From Siphonodentalium dalli (lineage: Eukaryota > Mollusca > Scaphopoda > Gadilida > Siphonodentaliidae): 64,000 bases of DNA. Each line of letters starts with the position of its first letter. Position 1 is the first letter of the stretch. The DNA lies in assembly GCA_032622095.1 (NCBI GenBank), contig CP136064.1, forward strand, positions 260,875,863 to 260,939,862, read 5' to 3'. The notes beneath the pieces are model-generated. The model saw nothing but the letters and a program-made list of their open reading frames with translations. It made no database searches and was not told the origin of the DNA. Position numbers and translations under genes: made by a program. Positions 10,416 to 25,400 of this stretch are shown here, one piece after another.

Positions 10416-13400
10416 GTATGTGATAGACTCTACAGGGGTCAATTAATTTTTTTTAATTTGTATAGCATTTTGCAGCACTGGATAGATTTTGTATAGCATT
10501 CCCTACCAATACACGTACCAGTACTGGTAATATGTAGCCAGAAAGTGAAGCTCAGACACTTCTGGGGTACTAATATCTTTTACATATATGTGACTGCTGT
10601 TGTTCTGTTTCAATGTAATTAAACTGTGTAGAATTTTGAACTAGCCATGGCATCAGAATGGAAAATGTCTAATTTTGTTCTAAACTACTGGTTTAAATAC
10701 TTCTTATCACACTACTGCTTAAAATTATTTTTCGGAGTAGCATTACTAAATTTGCCCTCTGGGGACCTCATTCTGCAAATATCAGAAATGCTATATCCAG
10801 GCTTTGTCAGAAATGTGTGTCAGAAAGTGGCTGGGTGTACAAACCCTGTGGGTGAAGGTAAATCATGCAGTAAAATGTCAAATGAGATTTCTGAAAATTT
10901 AAATCCTCCCAAGCGAGATAGGTGGAAGGCGAGTTAACCCTCTATGCATTAGTATAAAGTTATTATACAATGTTGTGTACAGTATGTGTTATTCTTGTAC
11001 AAGTCCAGGTTGTGGTGAAAAGTCATATTGGACGAGACCATGAAAAAACATATATTCCTACACATACAAGCCTGGAAATGACTCAGCAGGGCTTAAATTC
11101 TGACGGGAATCAGAATGATGATTCTTAGTTTGAGTCTTGTAAAAGCAGCTAATACGCTGTAGAAAAGCTATATTTTGATTCTCACAAAATTTTATGGATA
11201 ATATGGCCTGGTGTGGCAGGAAAGCCCAAATGACCAATGCATATTTGCTTGTGCCTGTCATTATGATTGGTGCTCATGTATGGAGGCCTACAGGCACTGA
11301 TAAAAATGGCTTATTCTCACTTATCCGGCAGGGATGTGTGAATGCATCTGAGCCGGCAGGTTATAGTCTGTTTTTACAATGTGTGACTAGTGATAGGATC
11401 GCCGCAAGCAGTGTTTGTTTAAGCAAAGTGTAGCACTAACTTACCGGCAATAACTGTATATCACGATATGAACTCTTGTCACTGAAAACAACTCAAGTGA
11501 GTTATTTCCAGAGATCATGTTCTCACGCTAACATATAAATTACAGAGGTTCACAAAGACAGATCATATCAAAATGGCAAACGCTCAAGTACACATTTATT
11601 TCATTCCTAATGATCGTGGTGGTAAATATCTCGTCTTTAACCACTATAAGTTCTGTGTTAAGTCTCGAAGAAACGACAGTGTACATTGGCGATGCTGTTC
11701 AAAGACATCTGGTGCTACTGTAAATACCAAGAACGACATATCCTACAAAAGCCAGCATAACCACGACTCAGACCAGGCCCAAGTTGCTGCTGAAACCATC
11801 ATCGCAGAGCTTAAAACCTTAGTTCGACAGAAATCCAGACCAGTCACTGCTATCTACCAGGAAGAAATATCTAGTATGTATATCTTTGAGAAAAAAAAAA
11901 AAGGTGAAACAAAGACGCTGATTCGTAGGGCAACTGCGTTACCATTCCTGTCGGTAGGTGATATAAGCGACGCCTTGTTCGAAGTTCTCGAAGAGGCACC
12001 AGCAGGTAGCAACATCGAAAAATTCACAGACTATGTCACATCGTACTGGGTGGAAGGCGACCACAGTAGACAGACATGGAATCACTTCGACAATGACGGC
12101 CCCAGAACAACGAACCATGTTGAAGGCTGGCACAATAAACTGCAAAATTATCTGCCGTGGAGCAAACCGAACCTGTTCAACTTCATTGAATTCATTAAAA
12201 AAGAACAGGCGTATCATGAATCGACGATACTGCAAGTGAGCAATGGTGGTCGGGTCAGACCACAGCAGAGAAAATACAGGAGTATCAACAACAGTCTTCG
12301 CCACTACAAGAGAGTTTATAGAGAAGGGCAGTTGGGAATGTTACAATATTTAGATTCAGTTGGATATTTATCTGGCTTTTGAAGACCTGTGATGTGTATG
12401 TGGTGATTATTATGTTATTGTAATTGTCGTATAAATGTATTATATTATATAAATGTATTATATTATATTATAATAAATCGTTAAGTGCAACTGTTGTTCA
12501 AATGGTCCCCAAATAAAATACCGGTAAATCAGCCCAAATGTTGCTTAAAGGGGTACTGTACACCAATTTCAATAAATTCCCGGTGACAATAGCGATCTAA
12601 TATGAATATTTTTTATATTATAAAATAACTAATTTGAGTCGACGATGTCTACTCAAAACGTTCCGGTTAACAGGCTATCGTAAAAGTAAAATTGAATTAT
12701 TTAATATAAATTCATTTATGGCTGGAGTCATAAAATGGCGAATTATGTCATTACGAGTTACCGTTCTTGAAATCGCATCTGCTGCGTGTTTTTTATTGAC
12801 GACCGTTCGCGAACATTATTGAGTTGCAAACAAAACATGTTACCTGCAAAAGGAAGGCCCGTTATAACCGATTCGGAAAAAAGGAGAAAGAAACAAGAGT
12901 CATAAAGCGTCAAGTACTTTTATAGGGAGTGAGATTGTTCGATGGAAGAGATTGAATGCATCAATCGAAGCTGTGAGCAATGAACTTCCGGTTCTTCCTG
13001 AGACCTGCGTCTTCTCTGGTGAAGGTAAAAAACATGGCACGTAGTTTGAAATCGTAATATTTTTCTTTCTAAGATCAATATTTTCTTCGCTAAATTAGGT
13101 TTATACGAAACTCATATAACACGAACACAATCTAACTTGAAAGTTATTTCAATGGGAGTAAAAAAAATTGCCTATCTCTGTGTACATTACCCTTTTAAAT
13201 AAAAAAAAATGTAAAACAGTTAAAAATCTAAGTAACTGCAGATACAGACTATAAGCGGCAACTCTTTCATGTTGAGGATTATCACACATACCTCCGATAC
13301 AATACCTGCCGGATAAGTGAGAACATCTCATAAAAATGCTGTAATTTTTTGTCGATTCAATGTATGTAAGATAATAAATATGTTACTTGTAAGTTTTAAC

Positions 13401-16400
13401 TGCATGTTTTTAAAACTACTTATTCTCAATTTTTCGTTTGATAACATGTTATGATTGTCACTTGTGTATTAAAAAATGAATACCAACAACATCGTGTCAA
13501 CACTTAAAAAAAAAGCCCAATGAACATACATGTACATGTACATATAGCATGTACTTTGTGAAAATGTCTATGACTGACACAAAATTATTAATGACCAGCG
13601 CAAACCAATTGGTGTCTGTTTTTGTCAGGTACCAAAATTTATTTCCAAATTTGTACATATACATGTACCTACAAGTACCCTGAGGGTACTACCTTCTCAT
13701 GACATGATCTCAATTAGTGCTGGGCGGTATGACAATATATCGGTTATACCCGGTTTTAATTTTGATATCGTCAATAATATCGTCTGAAATAAAAATATCG
13801 TAATACCGTCCCAAGTTGTAATATTCTCCATGTAGGTTGAAACCCATCATATGGTCAAACAAACAGCGAAGTTAGAGTAAGTATAATAGTCCCAAACTTC
13901 CCGGAAATACGCAGTCGAAAACATTTTAAAACATCGGAGCACGTGCTTGTCAAGTTGGATATGCTTCGTCGGAAACATCAAAGAGATACTAGTAGCATCA
14001 GTTGGCTACACAGTGAGATTGGCATGTCGCGTGCATGCGACTGGCACAATGACCTCCTTTCAAGTTGGTGCAGCTTGCTCTATCAACCGTAACCGGTTGC
14101 TCTTAAGCGGTTGCTTGGAGACGGATTACGATGTCAGATTTTATATTGACCACACTTAGTCTAGCTGATCGTCTCAATGTGTGCAAATTGCGAGTAAAAT
14201 GATTTTGTGGACATGTGCCGTACGGATCACGGCATTGCTATCGCTTCAACAAATGTCAAATTCACAAACTAATTGAACATGATTGTCTATATTTATTTTC
14301 CTCAGCTAAAAAAATGCCGACGCAAATTCATTTCACGTCGGCTTTTGCCTCGGCACTGCCCATTGTGGCATTGTCGACGCTAATTCCCAGGGCTGCCGTA
14401 TATAGACATTGAAGTCCCACAGTGCTACAAACTACCAATTACCACTGATAAATAGTCTCACAAACAACCAATTCCTCACGAATTAATAAAATGGCAATTT
14501 GAAACCGAATGCGGTGCTTAATGTGTGCATGGTGTTGAGCGCTATGGTCAAAGGGATATAACTCTAAAAAATGTATGCGAAAACGCACGTGGGCCGTGTT
14601 ATATGATTATATCCCTTTGTTTCAAAGTTATTATTTCTCCGTCGGCAAACTGTCAATTGTTGCAGACGAGTGGTCATTATATACATGTATACTGTGATGT
14701 TACTGATAATTGTTCAATACACATTTACTCGACCTCTCATGACCCACACATCGTAAATAAAACGAAAGGATGTATTGTGCAAACTTTATTCATGAAATAT
14801 TGCATATATTGTACATTGTGCTTGCCAATTGTAATATACCAAAATAATATCGCGATAATATCGTGTATCGCGATGTTGTCGCCATAATATCGCCCAGCCC
14901 TAATCTCAATAACAGAAACACAGACATTTTCTATGCCTAGATCTAAATGAAAGTAACTTTTGACATGATTTCAACACGGTAGTGTACAGGTATTCACATT
15001 TGATCAATATTATGAAATGTGGCTTATCTTTGCCTAGAGCTAAATGAAAGTATATGATTTCAACAGATGGTAGTTATAGAGTTATTCACTTTTAATCAAT
15101 GTTATGAAATGTGGCTTGTTCTGTGTACAGAAATTCACATACTATCGTTCCATGTTGTATGGTTACTATGGTAACTTAGTTTTGGTTATTTCAGGCAAAT
15201 ATCACCAGGATGCAAACAAGACCGATGACTATCAACCCTGTTGGGCATATGGCAGTGACTGGAGCCTCTGGAGCCTCAAATATAATGCCCGTGCAACGTA
15301 GGTTCAAGTTATTACATTGCTGAAATTATTTGATGTACAGTAATGCCCTAAATAATCAACTCCTTATCCACAGCAGAATTATGGGTAAATTTTCAGGATT
15401 TAGTCGGAAATATGGCTTGTTGCCATTCATCAGAAAGCTCTCACTTTCATTACGGGAGCTGAGCTGGTGCAGCTTTAAAGATCCTGTGCCAGTGCATTCT
15501 CTTATATATGCGAGTCTCCCTATATAAATGAATGCACTGGTTACAAGGTCAAGATAAATATTGTTAGGCCAGTGTATTCTCTTACTAAAGCGAGGCTCCC
15601 TGTGGTAGACTCGTGTATATAAGAGAATTCACAATATTTTAGGAAGTTCCAATGGAGGGAATCCCATCAATTTAGTTCAATTTGAATCAGATATCCAGAG
15701 ACATAAATATTGTAAAATTTTCGTCGCCTTTTAAAAGAGACTGTGTTAATAACAATATAGAATGTTCTCTTGATCTGGTTTCAGTTAATAAATGCATATT
15801 GTCTGCAATACATTCTTAATTTATAATGTCGGAAATTTAAATTTTGCCAAAATGAGCCATGCGCTTTCTCCATCATTTCTTCCATAATACTTGATTTAAC
15901 AACATTGGGCGGGGCATGTGTAAACAAGTGACAAAGTGTGAATAATTATTCGGTTTGCAGGAGGTTATTAATTGGTCAAGCAATGCATTCTTCGATACGC
16001 GGGTAATTTTATTGGCTCAATTTCCTCCCGTTTGAAATAATATTAACCATGGGTGTCCCTAGTATGTTGATTGAAATGAAACATCGTCTAGTTTTAATTA
16101 GACTGAGTCAATACAAATCATTAAAATAAAGTTTGATTACCTTTTTTTAATTTTCTTTGAAAACAGGAGAAGTTATAAGGCACTCATCTGATGTTAGTCA
16201 TGTCGCTAAGTCAGTCGTTATAGGAAACACAACACAGAGTATTCAGATACACACCGGGACATCATTACCCAAGCAGAGACAGACATTGTTCCAAATAGCA
16301 AGCACGTCACCGGCTGTAGCAGGGACAATATCGATGCCGACGATGAGTTCTGTTATTAGAGGCACAGCTCCTGTCATACAGTCACAGTCTGTGCCTTTCC

Positions 16401-19400
16401 CGTCACACTTACCGAGGGGTGAGTACGGTACATTTGGTCATTCATAACAGAAAAATTTGAATTATTACACATAGTTTGTAAAATGTGGTTAAGTGTAGTC
16501 TCAGAAAAAATTTGGTTTACATGTTTTGAAAAAATGTTGCCAAACATTCAGTCGTTCACACAACCTCTGATAAGGCCAAAACAAAATATTCCAAAAATAG
16601 GTGCGTCGGGTGGCTTTTCATTTTTTCATTTTATTTTCAACTTTGCTCAAAATAAATATGAATACCCCCCAGACTGATTCTCAGGGACCAGCCTAGACCA
16701 GATTTTCAGGGCGAAATGACTTCGCCCTACTATAAAAATAAGGCGAAGTGGCCGTTCTATAGGGCGAAGTGAGTCTACAACAGTACTACGACAGGAATCG
16801 CTATAGAACGAAAATAGGAGAGATGACATATGTCAATTAAACTTATGAAACAATGGTTGAAATATGGAGTCATTATGTTCACTTCATGACCCTAATAACT
16901 ATTAATAATACCCAAACATAATTGTGAGAGGATAGCAGCATTTTATATCGTAATTGTGGGAGAATGACAGGATTTTATTTCATATTTTTCGGGTTTTTAA
17001 AAATGCCAACAATATTATCAAACCGAAACGAAACGAAATCATGAACACTTTTACTGCGCTCTGTTAGTAATCCCGTTTGAAATTTTAATATGCTTCACAA
17101 ATGAATTTGTTTTAAAGTTTCTTTAACCAAACTCCATAGAGGGATTGATGAATTGACACATTGTGAGAGGTGTGAGTTGTAATCTTCATTGTAAGGTGTG
17201 GTAATCACGGTAATCTAAAATAACAACAACCAGATTAACACTTGAGGTCCGACTATGTTTTCACAGGTACCAGTAATCAGACTCCGTTGTCAACATGCTT
17301 CCAGATTGGAGCAATACAGGTGTTAATTGTTTTATAACACCCTGATACACCCTGATAGTGGAGTATTGTGTGCAATCACAGTTGACAGTTGTAAATTATC
17401 ATAAATTATTTGGGGCATTTTGCCGATTTTCGTCAGTCAACTTTGGAATTTTCAGGGCGACTTGAACTTCGCCCGACTGCAAAAATAAGGCGAAGCGGAT
17501 GGCGCTAGGGCGAAGAAGTCGCCCTCTCGGCTGGTCCCTGCTGATTCTCCTTGTTTTTAATCTACTATATATTTTGAGAACTCCGTATATATATAAATAT
17601 ATATGTGTATATATATATTTGTACTTTATAGAATCGAAAACGGCTGCCCCGATCGAGACCAAACTTCCCATCTAACGGTAAAAACCCACGGTAATGGTCG
17701 TCACGGCGTTTTGGAGAAGCTTCGAGCACCCGTTCTCAACTCTCAGTCACAAAAAACGGCACTGTGGGGTTAATCGCGTTGATAGTTAAAGAGCATTCAT
17801 ATCCGCAGTGTCGTTGATAAAGAGCGTAATGTGTGTAATGTGATTCTTATGTCTGTGTCTGGGTCCGGGCGTGAGCGTGACTGTATCCCGACATGAGCGT
17901 GTTGTGTGGTCCGGGCGTGAGCGTGACTGTATCCAGACATGAGCATGTTGTGTGATTCTTACGTAATTAGGCCTTCCTAGGAACGGGGGAGATTTTCATC
18001 GAGTCAGTTTTTCCGCCCGAGTTGATCTTCACCTTGAAACGGGTACCCACAAATGATATATATGTGTATGTCCTTTATAGACTCGAACCAATTGAGCTCA
18101 AACTTGCTACCTACGGGAAGTGTCATGGACGGGTTAAATTGTGACCCGACCTGACCTTGAAAATGATCAATTCAAAGTTAAATCGGGTCAAATTAAAAAA
18201 ACCAAAAATTTAATAAAAAAATTAAAAAGGCACAATTAACTTATTGAAAAACAAAAAAATTAATTAAAAAAATTAATTAAAAAAGCCAGTAAATTAAAAA
18301 GGCACAATTAACTCATTTAAAAACAAAAAATTTAATTAAAAAATTAATAAAAAAAATTTATTAAAAAAATAATTAAAAAATTAAAAATTGTCATGTTTCT
18401 GACGATTGCCGCCAGTGCTGGGCTAACCTGCTAGTGCACTATAAAATAATAAAACTAAGTACATAATATTAGAATAAAGTGTAACTTATTGATTTATTGA
18501 ATAACACATGAAAAAGTAAGTTTGTTTCGGCTGTGACCAAATTGAAGTGTGGTATAATTTCAGGTTTAACAGTACACACGATGTGTCCTTTTTACATTGA
18601 AATGAATCAGTTTACATGGAAAATAAAATCGAATGCATACTGATTTTGCAAAATCAATAAAATGAAAATGGTCGGGGACTCCGGAATAGGGGCGGGTTGG
18701 TCACCAGAAACACAGGTCTTTTTTATTTTGGCCTAAGAGTAGGAATCAATAAAGTTTGATCGGCTGCTCAAGTTGACATCTGCTCTTAACCCTTTACCCA
18801 ACAGAAGGTCCCTGTGCCAATGCATTCTCTTATATATGCGAGTCGACCATAGGTCGCCTCGCATATATAAGAGAATGCATTGGCTTAACACATTAAAAAT
18901 TATAAAATTGTTAAAGAATGTAAGAAAAAATGGTAAAAAGTGTTAAAAAAAGATTTTTTTTAAGCCAATGCATTCTCTTATATATGCGAGGCGACCTATG
19001 GTCGACTCGCATATATAAGAGAATGCATTGGCACAGGGCATAACTGTAACTATCACAATGTGTTCAAGGAGCCGGTTCCAATGATATCCATATTTGTATG
19101 GTTCTATTGAGACAGACCGAAGATATTTTAGGCTGTTGAAGCTTTATTTGGCCGGTTTTGGCCGGTTTGTTGGGTAAAGGGTTAATCCAGAATTAAATTT
19201 TATTCATGACCATAAAAAGAATATACTAGCTGCCACAAAATAATATATACATGTATTAGATAGGGGTGGGAGGTACGCCCAGTGTCACGATACGATACAT
19301 ATCTAGATACATACCCTAGTATTTCGGGATGCAGCCCTTCATAAGGAATTCATGAATTGGTTGAAAGAAAAACATGTTCAATCATAATCATTTAATGTTA

Positions 19401-22400
19401 ATAATTCATGAAGATATGAAACATATTTTGGGTTGCTAATGTATGAGAAGAGTGGTCACTCAATTGAATTGATCATATTAGATCACAACAGGGGGGAAGA
19501 GTGAAGACATTGTGCAGCTGATCTCAATCTTCAAACTTTGTCGACTTACATAGTTTTTATAAACCCCACTGTAAAACAGTTTTAGTATGTCGTGGTGGGA
19601 TTCCAATTTGAATCCATGTTGCTTCGTGACAGGCCTCAGCCTAGGGGTCCAGAACAGGGAGACTTGAAGTCTCCCTCCAGGAAATTTAGGGAGACTTCAG
19701 GGAGAAGTGGGGAGACTACCAAAAATTGACAATTTTCAAATATCGCTTTATTTTATAACATCTGACAATAAAAATTTTAAAAAGATAAAATAAGAAATAA
19801 AACTAAACAAATTTGACTTGATATGAAATTAGCTTAATTAATTGTTATTATACATTTAAAAATTTTGGAAATGTTTTGTGTAGCTATCATTTAAGCAAGA
19901 CAATTATCAAGTTACAGTAGTAGTGAATTTTTTAACTAAATGAAAGTAGTATTATTTCCTAGACTGCAGCTTGGAAGATACGTTTGTACAGTCTGAATTA
20001 TGATGCATGTAACTTTGTAAGTTTAATTTGGTCACGGCTGTAATGTGGGTGTCCGCTAAAATAAAGAATAAGGACTAACTAACAAAGGAGTTGCAAAAGC
20101 TTTTATTAATTAATGGCCTCCCTTAATTACTGCCAACATCACTGGTATAATCCGATTAAAGCAATAAACTTGACATTATTTTATTTACGGAAGCGGTCTC
20201 TTCAAAAAGTCCGACGAGGTCTCTTCAAAAAGTCTGACGCGTTACCGAAACTTCCGAAGCGCCTGGTACATACTCTGATAATGTCGTAATTCTTTTATAT
20301 CTGAAAAGCGGGACGGCGGTCTTTTAAGTTAATTAAAACATTTATTTGTGACACTCACGATGGTCAGTAACAACACAGATGCGAACATCTCATCGTGTTT
20401 TCAGCGTGTCAAAACATTCGTGATTAACATTCTTTACCGCAAAGGGATCGAACAAAGGCGACTGAATAACAACACAAAACAATAGGTCATATTTTATTTT
20501 TTATTTTAAACACTTGGGTCTTTGTCTCTGCATCGTCGGTTTCTTTTTGGGATGGCCGCCACAATTCATCTATATATGGACATGTCCAGACATGTCCGGA
20601 AAAAAAACTAGAAAAATATTTAAGAAAAACAAAAATTCCCCCTAAAATTGAAGGCGACTTCAATTTTGCCTTAGAGCGACGACAGGGCGAAGTCAGCGAC
20701 AGTAAGGCGACAATCTCGCCCGAGTCGCCTTGTGAGCTGAGGCCTGCTTCGTGCAGTATTAACTATTAAGTTATGAAAGCACGCATTGCCACACAACGTC
20801 ACTTTTACGTTGTCACTTCCTTGTGTGCATTCAGAGTTATCCTTCCTGCATCATTTCTCTGAACGAACTCATCTTTGTGCCAACGGTATATCAATCATTA
20901 CACAGCAATAACAAAGCCGAAGCGTATGACCGACAAACAGGTAGCTGACCTATTTAATCGGCGCTTTGAAGCAGAACGACTTCATCTTGCTTCTTTGCGT
21001 GCCGTTGTAATTAATTATCATTTTCCGGCGTGAATATATGGATTTTAAAGATCGAATAATGGATAATAGATAAACAAAATTGTGTATCGCGGTGCGCGAT
21101 TTTTTGGCTATGGAACCGGTGATATCTCGCACCCCTAGTATTAGACCACATTACTTATCTTGGTTTCCCCTGACCCTATCCAAAATTTCAAGATTGTGTA
21201 GGTTGATAGGTGATCATTTATTTTGTTTAATTGTTAGAATTCACTGGCCGGATGATTAATCCTTTCCCTTAAGAACCATAGGTTGTTTGTAGAACTTATT
21301 ATCTAAACATATCCCTCCAATAAATGGGACACCTTCTGTCCTTCTGTACTTGTATTATCAGTCATGTGCTTATTTTTCATCAAACCCTCTCCAGATGAAT
21401 AATAGACCATTCCATTGTATATTTTTATAACTGAATGGGAAAATCCATTTATCAAAGAAAGGGTTAATGGGAGTTTAATAATGTTTTTGAGATTAAAATT
21501 TTATTTGATCTATTCCTCTACCTGCCATAAATTAAATTATAGACTGTATCTGTCGAGGTATGTTAAAGGTTTTCAATACATTTCAATTATTATGTTCATG
21601 TATTTATCATCTTCATTGAAAATAAAAAAAATATATTCTCTAGGAAGCCAATAAAATACCGGTATTTGATTAGGGATCGTTTTGTTTAGGGAAACAATTT
21701 TGTTTTATTTTGGCCTTAGTTTACTGTTTACAACATAGACTGGCATATTATGATAATGTCAAATTTGTAGCAAACAGCATTTTTGAAACTCTGTACCCAT
21801 TCCCACTGTATCTATCACACTCTATCTATCCCACTCTATCTGAATGTAAGGCCAAATAAATAACACTTTCGTGTTCTCACCCTCCTCCCTTGTCACTCAG
21901 GTATGTTTTCCAGATTTTGAGAAAAAAATAAATAACCACCCTCCCTCATCTCAAAATTTGAGATCTATTTGCCTGAATATCACTCTCAAATTTTTTCAGG
22001 CGCAATAGCTGCAGCTTCAGCCTTGTCAATACCCAAAGCTGGAGCCGCAAATACTGCCACCGCAGTATTACGACCCAGTCAGTCTATCGGATCAGTTCAG
22101 CTGACGTCAGCGGCACACACCCAGTCACCTTTACAGACCACTCTGAACACTACCAAGACTGCAGTTCAGGCTTCTCATAGTGCTTTACAAAGTTCATTAT
22201 CGATGACTCAGACATCACACGGAGCTCATATCCATAGTTCCGCTCCATCCGCATCAATTCTTACTATTCCAAAACCCGCACCCATTGTTCCAGGATCTGC
22301 TGTGTTACGAACCAGCTCCATCCATAATCCAATAGCTACGACAACTCCTATGCCATCTTCTGTGAAGATTGAGACAAACAGAGCGCAGCTGATATCCACA

Positions 22401-25400
22401 CTTAAATCTAGTGCTCCTGCCAGGGCTAATTCTCCTGCTTTAACTCTTGCAAGCTTATCACAAACTGATGTACAAAGGTTAGTCCGATTATTACCTACAG
22501 AACTCAACTTATTCACCAATTGGGTTTATATTTAGTCCAGGTAGTCTATACCGGACGAGACTGTGAATTTGGTGATGTTAGCCCGCTATGTGGGATAGGG
22601 TAACTAAATTCACCCTCTGGACCTCATTCTGCAAATGACAGGCACACTAAACTCAGGCTTGCCCACCACTAACGAGAACTTTTTACGATGATTTGTTCAG
22701 TATGACCTTTTATTATACCCCCCGCAACGAAGTTAGGGGGGGTATACTGGAGTCAGCTTGTCCGTCGGCGTCGTCCGTCCGTCGGCGTCGTCCGTCGTCC
22801 GTCCGTGGACACAAATTTGTCCGGAGTTTTTCTCAGTCGTTTTTTGATCAATTTCCTTGAAACTTGGCACAGACATCAACCACCATGGGAACCTGTGCAC
22901 CTGTGATTATGACGTCTGTTGGACTTTTTTTAGTGGAGTTATCCCCCCTTTTTCGACTTAGAAAATTTTCACAACATGTATACTTTTGTCCGAGCTTTTA
23001 TTCCTACATTTTTCAGTCAATTTTTTAAAAACGTGGCACAGATATTTAGTACCATGGGAACTTGTGCACTTGCGATTATGACGTCTGTCCGACATATTTT
23101 GGTGGAGTTATCCCCCTTTTTTTATTTAGAAACTTTTTTTGCAACATTCATAATTTTGTCCGAGCTTTTATTCCTACATTTTTCGGTCAATGTTTTTTAA
23201 TCTTGGCACTGATATTTAGTACCATGGGAACCTGTGCACCTGCGATTATGACGTCTGTCCGACATTTTTTGGTGGAGTTATTCCCCTTTTACAACTTAGA
23301 AATTTTTTCGCAACATACATAATTTTGTCCAAGCTTTTATTCCTACATTTTTCGGTCAATAGGTTTAAGATTAGGGTTATGGTTGTACACCTGCAATGGG
23401 AACTGTTATTTTGTTATTTTAACTAAATGTTTACTGACATGTGAAACATCTTAGTATTTTAAAAACAGGGGGGTATCCGTAGTCCCATTGGGACAGTCAC
23501 ACCTCTAGTTGGGAATTAATTCAGGTCTTATCTACCATTGCATGGATAAAGATCCCCTCTGAAGTTCAATCAGGCAATATAATTTCCAGTTTTCTATTGA
23601 ATTTTTTAGTTGTTAATTATTGTGTTTTGACAGCAAATTCATTGCTGACACAGAAATACCTTTTCCAAATTTATAATGTATAAACCCTTTTTATATTAAG
23701 AGTAAATACTCATTGACGAGTAGTTCCCTTTGGAAATGTTCAGATAATAAGTTCAACAAATGACCATAGGTTGTTTGTTGAACTTATTATATGAACATTT
23801 CCACCAAGAATATGAATCATTCTGCTTTTGTATTATCAGTTTTTCTGTCTGTCATCTGCTTTTATTACATGAACATCCCTCCAAATCAATAATAGACAAT
23901 TTCCAATGTATACTTTTATAACTGAATGGGAGAATCTATTGAGTAAAGAACATGATAATCGATGATGTTATGCGTATTTGCAGATCAACAGTTCCTTTAC
24001 ATCAACCCGTGTCTTCATCATCAAATCCAAGTCTGCAAATCACTCTGACTCCCAGATCAGTTGCTTCGGAAATCAAAGGAAACATGCAGACAAAAATTAT
24101 TCACACACCATCATCGATGGCTACTCCACAGCAGAAGGTCATGTTGTCGTCCCAGACGCAAGGTGCTCCGTTTGTGCAGCAGGCTTCTCTGTCAGCTATG
24201 GCCAAATCAGGTTTGTTGGTTTAAACATTTATTACACTCCTGTGCGCGATTTCCATTGAAAACGCTGTTAATTAAAAATGGTAATGTCACTAGTGAATTA
24301 TGTCATTTCCTGTGACGTTATTGACGTTACGTCGCTTACTGGTCTAGACTGAATTTTCGATGGTTGAACTTTCTGGGTGTTTTAATCATATTTGGCGAAC
24401 CAAATTGATGCAGAAGTATAATAAATAGAGTAATAAATTATTCCGAGAATTACAGTTAATAATTCACTCGAGGGAAGAGACTTTTGGGTAACTCGTTTCT
24501 TACCGACATCTCTCGCCTTTCGTGAATTATTAAACGTAATTCTCGAACCAATTGATTACTCTCTATCTATTTATCAAAATAATTTGGTGACAAGATTGTA
24601 GGACAAGTGCTAGCTACTTAGATGGACCTCTACACATGAAAAGGTTAGTTTTAGAGCTCATTAACCCTTTACCCAACAGAAGGGCCCTGTGCCAATGCAT
24701 TCTCTTATATATGCGAGTCGACCATAGGTCGCCTTGCATATATAAGAGAATGCATTGGCTTAACACATTAAAAATTATAAAATTGTTAAAGAATGTACTA
24801 GTAAGAAAAAATGGTAAAAAGTGTTAAAAAAAGATTATTTTTTTAGGCCAATGCATTCTCTTATATATGCGAGGTGACCTATGGTCGACTCGCATATATA
24901 AGAGAATGCATTGGCACAGGGCATAACTGTAACCATCACAATGTGGTCAATGAGACGGTTCCAATGATATCCATATTTGTATGGTTCTATTGAGACAGAC
25001 CGAAGATATTTTAGGCTGTTGAAGCTTTATTTGGCCGGTTTTGGCCGGTTTGTTGGGTAAAGGGTTAAAATTAAAAAAAATTGTGGCCCACTCCATGTTC
25101 AGTAATTTTTTATGCCCATTTGAAAAAATGGTCGTTTTATGTAATCAGTCTGTCCATCCATCTGTGTTTGGTTTTCGTCTGATAACTCCAGTTTTTATTA
25201 TTTGATCTGAAAAAAAGGTTGGTATGTGTGTCAAACTCAAATACAGATTCCTTTCTATTATCCATGAGTTATAGCCATTTTTCAATTTAATTCATCTGAC
25301 AATAATAACAATTTACAAGTAAACTAACAGCCTTATTTTTAAACATCGTAGAGAATAGCTCCAAGGAACAATAATAATTTATCTTTTTTCCTGTTACCTG

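Noticed and set aside
10647..10937. 96-codon ORF in SAP130 intron 1
   Set aside because: Runs through a CAAGCCTTG-family repeat arm; LPSGDLILQ recurs wherever that repeat occurs.
11939..12304. 121-codon minus-strand ORF
   Set aside because: Antisense shadow of the FLYWCH/MULE ORF.
22976..23322. Overlapping ORFs with similar Phe-rich peptides
   Set aside because: Translations of internal repeats of the Helitron-like element in different frames; the same peptides recur at 29551-30114.
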